The notes under the pieces: model-generated
What the model was told of the DNA's origin: nothing
Databases searched by the model: none
Seen by the model: only the letters and a program-made list of their open reading frames with translations
In this document: positions 1 through 7,331 of the stretch, piece after piece
Numbering within the stretch: the stretch's first letter is position 1
Layout of the letters: every line of letters starts with the position of its first letter
Made by a program: the position numbers and the translations under genes
Source: Agrococcus sp. Marseille-P2731
GTDB lineage: Bacteria > Actinomycetota > Actinomycetes > Actinomycetales > Microbacteriaceae
Direction of reading: 5' to 3'
Assembly (NCBI RefSeq): GCF_900117395.1
Contig: NZ_FPEG01000002.1
Location: 186,001-250,000 of the forward strand
DNA length: 64,000 bases

Positions 1-558
1 GACCCCCTCGTCATCGCCGACGCCGCGCACAACCCGCACGGCGCCGCCTCGCTGCGCGCCGCGCTCGGGGAGTACTTCGGGCTCGAGCGCGTCACGCTCG
101 TGCTCGGCGTGCTGGTCGGGAAGGACGCGACGGGTGTGCTCACGGAGCTCGAGAGCGTGATCGACGAGGTCGTCGTGACGCAGTCGACCTCCGAGCGCGC
201 GCTCGACGCCGACGAGCTCGCCGCGCAGGCGGTCGCGGTGCTCGGCGCCGAGCGCGTGCTCGTCGAGACCGACCTGGCGACCGCGGTCGAGACCGCGCGC
301 GACGCGGCGGCCGACCGCCAGGGCGCCGTGGTCGTGACCGGCTCGGTCACGCTGCTGGGCGACGTGATCGGTCACGCCCGTGAGGCGGGCTGGTTGCTGC
401 GGCCGGATGCGCGCCGGCAGGCGGCGACGGTGCAGCTGGATGCGCCGGAGCTGGAGGCCGAGGGCTTCGGTGGTGCCGGCATCGCTGCGGCCGGCCTCGA
501 CGCGGGCGACATCGACGGTGTCGGAGCTGCCGAAACCGGCGAGGAGGACGACCGATGA
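1..558 (+). CDS. folC: Folylpolyglutamate/dihydrofolate synthase, C-terminal part (5' end outside window)
   Basis: Adds glutamate to folates (and, in bifunctional enzymes, to dihydropteroate) in the cytoplasm. The frame is open from base 1, so the N-terminal Mur-ligase ATP-binding domain lies upstream of the window. What is visible is the C-terminal Mur-ligase domain, beginning with VIADAAHNPHGAASLRAAL, the conserved D-x-AHNP-HGA signature of FolC. It continues through the KDATGVLTEL segment and ends in an acidic tail. The stop TGA overlaps the next ATG (ATGA at 555-558), so translation of the DUF4233 gene is probably coupled. The folC-DUF4233-ndk order is conserved in Microbacteriaceae, which supports the call. 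Confidence 0.93.
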   Translation, partial: DPLVIADAAHNPHGAASLRAALGEYFGLERVTLVLGVLVGKDATGVLTELESVIDEVVVTQSTSERALDADELAAQAVAVLGAERVLVETDLATAVETARDAAADRQGAVVVTGSVTLLGDVIGHAREAGWLLRPDARRQAATVQLDAPELEAEGFGGAGIAAAGLDAGDIDGVGAAETGEEDDR

Positions 559-959
559 GCGACGAGACCCCGACACCCGCGCGGGCCCGCAAGCCCCGCC
601 CGCAGCGCGGCGCCATGGAGGCGCTGCTGCGCATCGTGCACACCCTCGAGGTGTGCGCGCTCGCCTTCGGCGCGCTGGCCGCCTGGGGCGTCTCGCGCGA
701 CTGGCCGCAGCCGGTGGCGTTCGGGGCCGTCGCGCTGCTGCTCATCCTCAGCATGCGCGTGCTCGGGCGGCCGTGGGGCTGGATCGTCAGCCTCGTCGCG
801 CAGATCGCGGTGGGCCTGCTGGTGCTCGTCGAGGTGGTCTGGGGCCTCGTCGCGCTCGTGTTCATCATCCTGTGGATCTTCTGCTTCGTGAAGGCGCGCG
901 GCATCGAGCACCGCCGCCTCGCTGCAGGCCTCGACCCGCGCGGAGCCCCCGGCACCTGA
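555..959 (+). CDS. DUF4233 small membrane protein
   Basis: A 134-residue integral membrane protein whose function is unknown to me. The N-terminus is short, basic and Pro/Arg rich. Three to four hydrophobic segments follow: [13 protein letters not shown], then [12 protein letters not shown], then two closely spaced ones starting [16 protein letters not shown] and ending near [11 protein letters not shown]. The C-terminus is short and cytoplasmic-looking. The start is fixed by the 4-bp ATGA overlap with folC. DUF4233 proteins occur between folC and ndk throughout actinobacteria, so family assignment rests on size, topology and position. No catalytic motif is visible. Confidence 0.85.
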   Translation: MSDETPTPARARKPRPQRGAMEALLRIVHTLEVCALAFGALAAWGVSRDWPQPVAFGAVALLLILSMRVLGRPWGWIVSLVAQIAVGLLVLVEVVWGLVALVFIILWIFCFVKARGIEHRRLAAGLDPRGAPGT

Positions 960-1130
960 CCCGCGCCTCCGCCCTTCCGGCCGGCGCCGCGCGCAGTCGC
1001 CCGGAGATTCTCCGGACCCGAGAGGCGCCGGCTGGACCATCCAGCCGGCGACCCGCTCCGGTGTGGAAGCTCCGGGCGGTCGCGCGAGACGGCACGCTCG
1101 GCCGCGGTCGGGGCGGGTCGACGTGCTCGG

Positions 1131-1136
1131 TACGCT
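1131..1136 (+). promoter_or_regulatory. -10 box of ndk, probable leaderless start
   Basis: TACGCT followed by exactly 7 bases and the ndk ATG at 1144. No Shine-Dalgarno sequence fits between them, so transcription probably begins at or next to the start codon. Confidence 0.55.
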
Positions 1137-1143
1137 GGTGAGC

Positions 1144-1554
1144 ATGCAGAGCACCCTCGTCCTCATCAAGCCCGACGGCGTCCAGCGACAGCTGACGGGC
1201 ACCATCCTCGCCCGCATCGAGGCGAAGGGCTACGTCATCGCCGACCTGCGCCTGGTGCAGCCCGACAAGGCGCTGCTCGAGGAGCACTACGCCGAGCACC
1301 AGGGCAAGCCCTTCTTCGAGCCGCTCGTCGAGTTCATGCTCTCCGGTCCCTCGGTGGCGATCCGCCTCGAGGGCGACCGGGTCATCGAGGGCTTCCGCTC
1401 GCTCGCCGGCACGACCGACCCGACCACGGCCGCGCCCGGCACGATCCGCGGCGACCTGGGCCGCGATTGGGGCCTCAAGGTGCAGCAGAACCTCGTGCAC
1501 GGCTCCGACTCCGAGGAGTCGGCGGCGCGCGAGCTCGCGCTCTGGTTCTCCTGA
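1144..1554 (+). CDS. ndk: Nucleoside diphosphate kinase
   Basis: Transfers the gamma phosphate of ATP to nucleoside diphosphates through a phosphohistidine; cytoplasmic and usually a tetramer or hexamer. The 136 residues match the family length from the first methionine of [15 protein letters not shown]. Visible marks are the N-terminal LIKPDGVQR strand and the active-site segment near NLVHGSDS, where the histidine is the phosphorylated residue. An in-frame upstream extension to 1063 exists, but it has no homology-like content and would run through the -10 box, so the ATG at 1144 is preferred. The gene ends facing the convergent VKOR gene across a hairpin. Confidence 0.96.
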   Translation: MQSTLVLIKPDGVQRQLTGTILARIEAKGYVIADLRLVQPDKALLEEHYAEHQGKPFFEPLVEFMLSGPSVAIRLEGDRVIEGFRSLAGTTDPTTAAPGTIRGDLGRDWGLKVQQNLVHGSDSEESAARELALWFS

Positions 1555-1573
1555 GCTGAGACGACGGGACGAT

Positions 1574-1599
1574 GCGGGCCGGCCTGAGGGCTGGCCCGC
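1574..1599. terminator. Hairpin between convergent ndk and VKOR genes
   Basis: Ten-base arms GCGGGCCGGC and GCTGGCCCGC pair with one G-U, around a 6-base loop. The hairpin lies in the short gap between two convergent genes, so it can serve both strands. There is no clear T-run on the + strand. Confidence 0.55.
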
Positions 1600-1608
1600 A
1601 GCCGTCGC

Positions 1609-2229
1609 CTAGAAGCCCGCGAGCAGGTAGCGCGGGATGCCCGGCAGCACGACCATGATCGTCACGACCATGATCACCGCGAGCGCGAGCGAGAGCACCC
1701 AGCCCCACGACTGCACCTTCGCGAGCGAGCGGCGGATGCCGGCGGGCGCGGGCAGCGCCCCGGAGCCGAAGCCCCACACCCAGAGGGGGAACGCCATCGC
1801 GTACATCCCCATCCACACCAAGAAGCACCACGGGCATACGAAGCCCAGCACGAAGATCGACTGCTGCGCGAGCCACAGCACGAACACGAGGCCGACGAGC
1901 ACGCCGATGGAGAAGACCGTCCACACCCAGCGGGGCAGCGGCACGCGAGCGAGCGCGAGCACACCCACGAGGATCGGAGCCGGGAACGCCATGAGCCCGA
2001 TGAAGGGGTTGGGGAAGCCCAGCAGCCTGCCCTGCTCCGACTCCATCGCGCCGGAGCAGCTCAGGAACGGGTTGAGGTCGCAGCCGAGCGCCTCATCGGG
2101 GTTCAGCAGCAGCTCGATGCGCTCCACCGAGAGCGAGAACGCTCCCAGCAGCCCCACGAGCCCGGTGACGATCAGGAGCACGCCGAGCCAGGCGGGCGCC
2201 GCGATGCGGGCGGGACGAGTGTCGGTCAT
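1609..2229 (-). CDS. Vitamin K epoxide reductase (VKOR) family protein
   Basis: A 206-residue integral membrane protein of the VKOR family. In bacteria these reoxidise DsbA-like partners by passing electrons to quinone, so that disulfide bonds form outside the membrane. There are four to five hydrophobic segments. The loop cysteine pair is in GCDLNPFLSCSGAMESEQG and the active-site CxxC is in VCPWCFLVW; both pairs are intact, so it should be redox active. The ATG at 2229 follows a GGAGG site. No DsbA-like partner is adjacent, and the thioredoxin-fused form seen in some bacteria is absent. Confidence 0.92.
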   Translation of the reverse strand: MTDTRPARIAAPAWLGVLLIVTGLVGLLGAFSLSVERIELLLNPDEALGCDLNPFLSCSGAMESEQGRLLGFPNPFIGLMAFPAPILVGVLALARVPLPRWVWTVFSIGVLVGLVFVLWLAQQSIFVLGFVCPWCFLVWMGMYAMAFPLWVWGFGSGALPAPAGIRRSLAKVQSWGWVLSLALAVIMVVTIMVVLPGIPRYLLAGF

Positions 2230-2271
2230 GAGGCCTCCTGCCTCTCATCCAACCATTGCGGCGGGTGCCCG

Positions 2272-2955
2272 ATGAGCCTCGACGGCACGACTCTTGCGGC
2301 ATTCACAGCCGGCGTGCTCGTCATCGTGCTGCTGCCGGGCGCCAACAGCCTCTTCGTTGTGACGACCTCGCTGCGCGCTGGGCGTCGCGCTGGCTTCCGC
2401 GCGACGCTCGGCGTCTTCCTCGGCGACGCCATCCTCATGGTGCTCGCCGTGCTGTCGGCGCAGGCGCTCTCGGCCAACCCGGTGGTGTTCCGGATCCTCA
2501 CCTGGGCGGGCGCCGCCTACCTGTGCTGGCTGGCGCTCGGCCTCGTGCGCTCGGCCCTCGCGCGCATCCGCGCCAAGCGCCTGCACACCGCCGAGCCGGA
2601 GGCGACCGAGAACCCGACCCATCCGTCGACGACGCCCAACCCGATCATCGCGAGGCCCAGGCTCGCGCCGTTCCGCACCGCGCTCGTGACGAGCCTGCTC
2701 AACCCGAAGGCGATCCTCTTCTTCGCCTCCTTCTTCGTGCAGTTCATCGACCCGGGCTCACCGACGCCGCTCGCCGACCTGGTCGTGCTGATGCTGATCC
2801 TCGAGGTGGTGTCGGCGGCCTACCTCACGGTGCTCGTGCTGCTCGGCTCGCGCATCGGCCGTCGCGTGCAGCCCCACGGTTGGCTCGCGATCGTCGCCAC
2901 GCTGATCGCCGCAGTGGCGTTCATCGCGCTCGCCGTGCGCGTCGTGCTGCCGTAG
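2272..2955 (+). CDS. LysE/RhtB family amino-acid exporter
   Basis: A 227-residue membrane protein of the LysE translocator superfamily, which exports amino acids such as lysine, threonine or homoserine. The N-terminus carries the family pattern of a hydrophobic helix followed by LLPGANSLFVVTTSLRAGRRAG (PGPN-like motif). It has the usual six-segment pattern with a hydrophilic central loop at about residues 95-140 and the FRTALVTSLLNPKAILFF motif after the loop. It is divergent from the VKOR gene with only about 42 bases between starts, so the promoters must overlap. The substrate cannot be told from sequence. Confidence 0.88.
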   Translation: MSLDGTTLAAFTAGVLVIVLLPGANSLFVVTTSLRAGRRAGFRATLGVFLGDAILMVLAVLSAQALSANPVVFRILTWAGAAYLCWLALGLVRSALARIRAKRLHTAEPEATENPTHPSTTPNPIIARPRLAPFRTALVTSLLNPKAILFFASFFVQFIDPGSPTPLADLVVLMLILEVVSAAYLTVLVLLGSRIGRRVQPHGWLAIVATLIAAVAFIALAVRVVLP

Positions 2956-3140
2956 CGGCGGTGCTGCACAGGCGCTCGAGCTTCCCGAGCGGCGCGGCGC
3001 CGGTGGGGTAGACTTCCCCGCAGCGCGCCCGACGGGCGCACGCACAAGTTTTTCCGGGCGGTTCGACTGGCCTGGGCCGCCCCCGCGAGGGGGCGAGTGA
3101 AGAGGATTCGCGCCGGGGTGCGCCCCGGGCAGCGACAGAG
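2956..3140 (+). promoter_or_regulatory. Structured 5' leader of the RNase E/G gene
   Basis: About 190 bases upstream of rne hold at least three stable hairpins: GCGCCCGACGGGCGC near 3025, CGCCCCCGCGAGGGGGCG near 3078, and a GC-rich one near 3112-3130 just before the start region. RNase E transcripts are autoregulated through a structured 5' UTR in enterobacteria. Whether this leader does the same is inference. Confidence 0.4.
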
Positions 3141-3182
3141 ATGTCGACCGGCAGTGCCGGTCGCGACAGGAGCACGCCAGCG

Positions 3183-6173
3183 ATGGTGGAGAACACGACA
3201 GCCGGCCCCGCATCGGGCGGCGAGCAGCAGGCAGAGCACGCGACGACCGAGGCCACGAGCGCTGAGGGCACGGGCGCCGTGACGAGCAGCACCGAGGCGA
3301 GCGGCACCGAGGCGAGCAGCACCGAGGCGAGCAGCGCCGCGACCGAGAAGCCCAAGCGCAAGCGCGTGGCGTCTCGCCGGTCGAAGTCGCCGAAGGCCGC
3401 GGATGCGTCGGCCGACGACAGCGCGCCCGGCGCGTCCGAGGACGCGGCCCCGCCGGCTGCTGCCGCGAACGCCGCCGAGCAGCGCAGCGACGACAGCCAG
3501 CCCGCCGCGGAGCAGGGCCCTGACGCCCAGCCCGCTGCCGAGCAGCCCGCTGCCGAGCAGCCCACCGCCGGGCAGCCCACCGCCGAGCAGCCCGCTGCCG
3601 AGCAGCCCACCGCCGGGCAGCCCACCGCCGAGCAGCCCGCTGCCGAGCAGCCCACCGCCGAGCAGCCCACCGCCGAGCAGCGCACCCCTGCGCGCCCCTC
3701 CGGCGAGCAGGAGCCCGGCCACGAGCCCGGTCTCGTGGACCCGGCGACGTCGTCGCCGGACTCGGCCTCGGCCGCCGCATCCGCCCCCGACCCGCTCGAG
3801 GCCGCCAAGGTGCTGCCGGCGCTGCCGCAGGGCCCGTTCGGGCTGCTGTTCCACGCTCCCGACCTCGAGGCGCTGCCGACGCTGCCTGCCGCCGACGCCT
3901 ACAGCGACGACGACGATGACGAGGACGACGACGAGTACGACGACGACCGCAGCGGCGGCCGTCGCTCCTCGCGCCGCAACCGCCGCTCGCGCCGCCGCGA
4001 GCCCGAGGACGAGAAGCCGCTCATCACCGAGCCGCAGAAGGTCAAGGGCTCGACGCGACTCGAGGCGAAGCGCCAGCGCCGCCGCGAGGGCCGCGATGCC
4101 GGCCGTCGCCGCACGGTGGTGACCGAGACCGAGTTCCTCGCTCGCCGCGAGGCCGTCGAGCGCCAGATGATCGTGCGCTCGAAGCACGACCGCGTGCAGC
4201 TCGCCGTGCTCGAGGACGGCGTGCTCGTCGAGCACTACGTCGCGAAGTCGTCGGAGTCGAGCCTGATCGGCAACGTCTACCTCGGCCGCGTGCAGAACGT
4301 GCTGCCGAGCATGGAGGCCGCCTTCGTCGACATCGGGCGCGGCCGCAACGCCGTGCTCTACTCGGGCGAGGTCGACTGGGACGCAGCAGAGCTCGAGGGC
4401 CAGCCGCGCAAGATCGAGCTCGCGCTCAAGCCCGGCGACACGGTCCTCGTGCAGGTCACGAAGGATCCCGTCGGCCACAAGGGCGCCCGCCTCACCAGCC
4501 AGATCTCGCTGCCCGGCCGCTACCTCGTGTCGGTGCCCGGCGGATCGATGAACGGCATCTCGCGCAAGCTGCCCGACACGGAGCGCGCGCGCCTCAAGAA
4601 GATCCTCAAGCAGGTGCTGCCGGAGGGCGTCGGCGTCATCGTGCGCACCGCCGCCGAGGGCGCCACCGAAGAGCAGCTGACGAACGACGTCGAGCGCCTC
4701 ACGCGCCAGTGGGAGCGGATCCAGCAGCAGAAGCAGTCGGGCAGCGCCCCGCAGCGCCTGCACGCCGAGCCCGACCTGCTCGTCAAGATCGTGCGCGACG
4801 TCTTCAACGAGGACTTCCACAAGCTCGTCATCCAGGGCTCCGAGGCCCTCACGACGATCCGCGAGTACCTCGAGGCGATCGCACCCGACCTGCTCGACCG
4901 CGTCTCGGCCTACGAGGGCACCGACGATCCCTTCGACCACTTCCGCATCGCCGAGCAGATCGACAAGGCGCTCGACCGCAAGGTCTGGCTGCCCTCCGGC
5001 GGCTCGCTCGTGATCGACCGCACCGAGGCCATGACGGTCGTCGACGTGAACACCGGTCGCTTCGTCGGCGCCGGCGGCAACCTCGAGGAGACCGTCACCA
5101 AGAACAACCTCGAGGCGGCCGAGGAGATCGTGCGCCAGCTGCGCCTGCGCGACATCGGCGGCATCATCGTGATCGACTTCATCGACATGGTGCTGGAGTC
5201 GAACCGCGACCTGGTGCAGCGCCGCCTGATCGAGTGCCTCTCGCGCGACCGCACGAAGCACCAGGTGGCAGAGGTCACGAGCCTGGGCCTCATCCAGATG
5301 ACGCGCAAGAAGCTGGGCCTGGGCCTGCTCGAGTCCTACTCGGAGCCCTGCGAGGCCTGCGCGGGCCGCGGCATCATCGTGCACCACGAGCCCGTCTCGC
5401 GCTCGCAGCGCCAGAGCAGCGACCCCGGCCCCGCCGGCTCGTCGAACCGCCGCGGTCGCGGCCGGGGCGGCAAGCAGGGCGAGCCGTCGCAGCAGCCCCA
5501 GCAGCAGCACCAGCAGCAGGGCAGCAACGGCGGCACCCATGCCATCACCGACGACATGCGCAAGGGCCTCTCGCAGATCGCGCTCGCCGCGAAGGGCAAG
5601 GCGGCGGATGCGGAGCACGGCACGCAGGAGGCCGCGGCCGAGCCGCGCGTCGAGCAGGCTCCCGCGCAGGGCGCCCAGCAGACCGAGGACCGGCAGCCGG
5701 TGCGCGAGCAGCAGGACGAGTCGCAGCAGCCGCAGGAGGGCCAGCAGGAGGGCCAGCAGGAGCGCGGCCAGCAGGAGCAGGGCGGGCGCGAGCGCCAGGG
5801 CCGAGGCCGAGGCCGGGGCCGCAAGGAGCGCGGGGGTCGCGACCGCGATCAGCGCGAGCGCTCGGGCAGCGGCGATCAGCAGGCCGGCGGCGACCAGCAG
5901 TCCGCGGGCGAGCAGCCGTCGGGCATCGTGCAGCCTTCGCCCGAGGCTGTGCAGGCCGTCGGTGCCGAGCCGGTCGTGTCGATCCTCGACATCCCGCTCG
6001 AGCCCAAGCACGAGCAGCCGGCGCCGAAGGTGACGGAGAACGACCTCGACGGGCTGCTCGGCGGTGCGCTCGACGCGCTCGCCGCGCCGGCGCCCGGCAC
6101 CGGCAAGGCCGCGCGCCGCTCGCGTCGCGCATCCTCCGGCGTCATCACCGCGAAGCCCGATCAGTCGAGCTGA
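3183..6173 (+). CDS. rne: Ribonuclease E/G family endoribonuclease
   Basis: Single-strand-specific endoribonuclease that starts mRNA decay and rRNA/tRNA maturation. The central catalytic part (about residues 330-760) has the S1 domain (LIGNVYLGRVQNVLPSMEAAF), the 5'-sensor/RNase H region and the DNase I-like fold with VIDRTEAMTVVDVNTGRF and IGGIIVIDFIDM. Both aspartate positions that bind magnesium in the family are present. The zinc-link CxxC (EPCEACAGRG) follows. Long disordered arms flank the core, as in actinobacterial RNase E: an N-terminal arm with ten pentapeptide repeats and an acidic run, and a C-terminal Arg/Gln-rich arm likely to bind RNA or degradosome partners. ATG 3183 has AGGAG ten bases upstream; an in-frame ATG at 3141 would add 14 residues. 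The large antisense frame over this gene is a composition shadow. Confidence 0.95.
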   Translation: MVENTTAGPASGGEQQAEHATTEATSAEGTGAVTSSTEASGTEASSTEASSAATEKPKRKRVASRRSKSPKAADASADDSAPGASEDAAPPAAAANAAEQRSDDSQPAAEQGPDAQPAAEQPAAEQPTAGQPTAEQPAAEQPTAGQPTAEQPAAEQPTAEQPTAEQRTPARPSGEQEPGHEPGLVDPATSSPDSASAAASAPDPLEAAKVLPALPQGPFGLLFHAPDLEALPTLPAADAYSDDDDDEDDDEYDDDRSGGRRSSRRNRRSRRREPEDEKPLITEPQKVKGSTRLEAKRQRRREGRDAGRRRTVVTETEFLARREAVERQMIVRSKHDRVQLAVLEDGVLVEHYVAKSSESSLIGNVYLGRVQNVLPSMEAAFVDIGRGRNAVLYSGEVDWDAAELEGQPRKIELALKPGDTVLVQVTKDPVGHKGARLTSQISLPGRYLVSVPGGSMNGISRKLPDTERARLKKILKQVLPEGVGVIVRTAAEGATEEQLTNDVERLTRQWERIQQQKQSGSAPQRLHAEPDLLVKIVRDVFNEDFHKLVIQGSEALTTIREYLEAIAPDLLDRVSAYEGTDDPFDHFRIAEQIDKALDRKVWLPSGGSLVIDRTEAMTVVDVNTGRFVGAGGNLEETVTKNNLEAAEEIVRQLRLRDIGGIIVIDFIDMVLESNRDLVQRRLIECLSRDRTKHQVAEVTSLGLIQMTRKKLGLGLLESYSEPCEACAGRGIIVHHEPVSRSQRQSSDPGPAGSSNRRGRGRGGKQGEPSQQPQQQHQQQGSNGGTHAITDDMRKGLSQIALAAKGKAADAEHGTQEAAAEPRVEQAPAQGAQQTEDRQPVREQQDESQQPQEGQQEGQQERGQQEQGGRERQGRGRGRGRKERGGRDRDQRERSGSGDQQAGGDQQSAGEQPSGIVQPSPEAVQAVGAEPVVSILDIPLEPKHEQPAPKVTENDLDGLLGGALDALAAPAPGTGKAARRSRRASSGVITAKPDQSS
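3531..3680 (+). repeat. 15-bp x 10 tandem repeat inside rne (pentapeptide PAAEQ/PTAEQ/PTAGQ)
   Basis: Ten in-frame 15-bp units code for a Pro-Ala/Thr-Ala-Glu/Gly-Gln pentapeptide (roughly residues 117-166). Units group into a 45-bp higher-order pattern (PAAEQ-PTAGQ-PTAEQ). Near-identical DNA units suggest recent slippage and a length-variable linker. Confidence 0.9.
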
Positions 6174-6212
6174 CACGACCCGGGCAGTGCGCGAGCGCGG
6201 CCGGTCCGCACC

Positions 6213-6482
6213 TCAGTGCGACCGGTCGCGCTCCTTCACGCGCAGGCCGCTCGCGATGAGCCTGCGCACGAGCTCCTTCGGGCTCACGTGCTCGGCGCCC
6301 ATGGCGATGAGCCCTTCGATGCGCTCGGCCGGCACGTCGTAGTGGTCGTGGTCGAAGCCGCGCGCCGGCAGTCCCGCGCGCTTGGCGAAGTCGTGCAGCT
6401 CGTCGAGGCTCGAGTCGCTCACGAGGTGCGCCCACATGCGCTCGTGCGCGGGCCACAGCGGGTCGTCGACGAGGATCGCCAT
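6213..6482 (-). CDS. DUF4031 domain-containing protein
   Basis: An 89-residue cytoplasmic protein, complete for the family. It opens with AILVDDPLWPAHERMWAHLVSD, the DUF4031 hallmark, and continues with LDELHDFAKRAGLPARGFD and HDHYDVPAERI. The family is common in actinobacteria and its role is unknown. The ATG at 6482 lies 6 bases after a TAGGTT -10 box, so the mRNA is probably leaderless. It is convergent with rne and divergent from rplU. Confidence 0.88.
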   Translation of the reverse strand: MAILVDDPLWPAHERMWAHLVSDSSLDELHDFAKRAGLPARGFDHDHYDVPAERIEGLIAMGAEHVSPKELVRRLIASGLRVKERDRSH

Positions 6483-6488
6483 CTGGCC

Positions 6489-6494
6489 AACCTA
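6489..6494 (-). promoter_or_regulatory. -10 box of the DUF4031 gene, probable leaderless start
   Basis: On the minus strand TAGGTT is followed by 6 bases and then ATG at 6482. No Shine-Dalgarno site is present. Confidence 0.55.
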
Positions 6495-6553
6495 CTGCGC
6501 CGTCGCTGAGCGCTCCGAGTCGCCGCGGAAGAGCGACGCGCGATGGTGCGATG

Positions 6554-6582
6554 TTGCCCGAAGCCGCGATTGCCTGTATCGT
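6554..6582 (+). promoter_or_regulatory. Promoter of rplU-rpmA
   Basis: TTGCCC (6554-6559), a 17-base spacer and TATCGT (6577-6582) form a good sigma-70-type promoter. It leaves a leader of about 80 bases before rplU, long enough for ribosomal-protein feedback, although no known L21 leader is recognised. Confidence 0.55.
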
Positions 6583-6669
6583 TGTGCGCTGGCGCAAGTC
6601 GCATCTGTGCGCGCGCCACAAGCTTCGTCCCGGCCAAGTCGGGAGTCGTTCCAACAGTGAGGATCCAAC

Positions 6670-6978
6670 GTGGTGTACGCAATCGTGCGCGCCGGCGGCC
6701 GGCAGGAGAAGGTCGAGGTCGGGACCATTCTCGTCGTCGACCGCATCGCCGGTGACGACAACGGCAACGTCGAGCTGGCCCCCGTGCTGCTCGTCGACGG
6801 CGACAAGGTGACGTCGGACGTTGCTGCGCTCGCCCAGGTCAAGGTGACGGCAGAGGTCGTGACCGACCTGCGCGGCCCGAAGATCCGCATCCAGCACTAC
6901 CGCAACAAGACCGGCTACAAGCGCCGCATGGGTCACCGCTCGGAGCTCACGCGCCTCAAGATCACCGACATCAAGTAA
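6670..6978 (+). CDS. rplU: 50S ribosomal protein L21
   Basis: Structural protein of the large ribosomal subunit that binds 23S rRNA. It is 102 residues long, the normal length. The N-terminus [20 protein letters not shown] and the C-terminal basic signature [23 protein letters not shown] are both typical of L21. Translation starts at GTG 6670, with GAGGA upstream. It is followed 13 bases later by rpmA and then obgE, the conserved L21-L27-Obg order. Confidence 0.98.
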   Translation: MVYAIVRAGGRQEKVEVGTILVVDRIAGDDNGNVELAPVLLVDGDKVTSDVAALAQVKVTAEVVTDLRGPKIRIQHYRNKTGYKRRMGHRSELTRLKITDIK

Positions 6979-6991
6979 GGGGACCGCAGAG

Positions 6992-7249
6992 ATGGCACAT
7001 AAGAAGGGCGCATCGTCCACCCGCAACGGCCGTGACTCGAACGCGCAGTACCTCGGCGTCAAGCGCTTCGGTGGCCAGGTCGTGAAGGCCGGCGAGATCC
7101 TCGTCCGCCAGCGCGGCACCCACTTCCACCCCGGCGCAGGTGTCGGCCGCGGTGGCGACGACACGCTGTTCGCCCTCGAGGCAGGCGCGGTCGAGTTCGG
7201 CAAGAAGGGTGGCCGCAAGGTCGTCAACATCGTCGCGGCTGCTGAGTAG
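6992..7249 (+). CDS. rpmA: 50S ribosomal protein L27
   Basis: Large-subunit protein whose N-terminus reaches the peptidyl-transferase centre. It has 85 residues starting [22 protein letters not shown], so the N-terminal AHKKG is directly after the methionine and no Firmicute-type cleaved leader is present. The central [21 protein letters not shown] motif is intact. The RBS GGGGACCGCAGAG lies just upstream and the gene is co-transcribed with rplU. Confidence 0.98.
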   Translation: MAHKKGASSTRNGRDSNAQYLGVKRFGGQVVKAGEILVRQRGTHFHPGAGVGRGGDDTLFALEAGAVEFGKKGGRKVVNIVAAAE

Positions 7250-7280
7250 TCAGCGCACGAGCACCACGAGCATTCCGATG

Positions 7281-7310
7281 GACGGGGCGGGCTTCGGCTC
7301 GCCCCGTTCT
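7281..7310 (+). terminator. TTCG-tetraloop hairpin between rpmA and obgE
   Basis: A stem running from ACGGGGCG to CGCCCCGT closes on a GC-TTCG-GC tetraloop, with one G-U pair. It has no long T-run, so it may be a partial terminator or an RNA processing site that lowers obgE expression relative to the ribosomal genes. Confidence 0.55.
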
Positions 7311-7331
7311 CGCATCTAGAGGAGACCTCCC

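Noticed and set aside
1063-1143. Upstream start for ndk
   Set aside because: It would add 27 Arg-rich residues not found in the family and cross the TACGCT box.
3531-3680. Regular short repeat considered as a CRISPR array
   Set aside because: Units are 15 bp, contiguous, in frame and without spacers; they are a protein repeat in rne. No CRISPR array or cas gene was seen anywhere in the window.
2820-6176. 1118-codon antisense frame over rne
   Set aside because: It is a composition shadow: Leu/Ala/Arg/Gly low-complexity, no domain, and covers a gene with full RNase E motifs.
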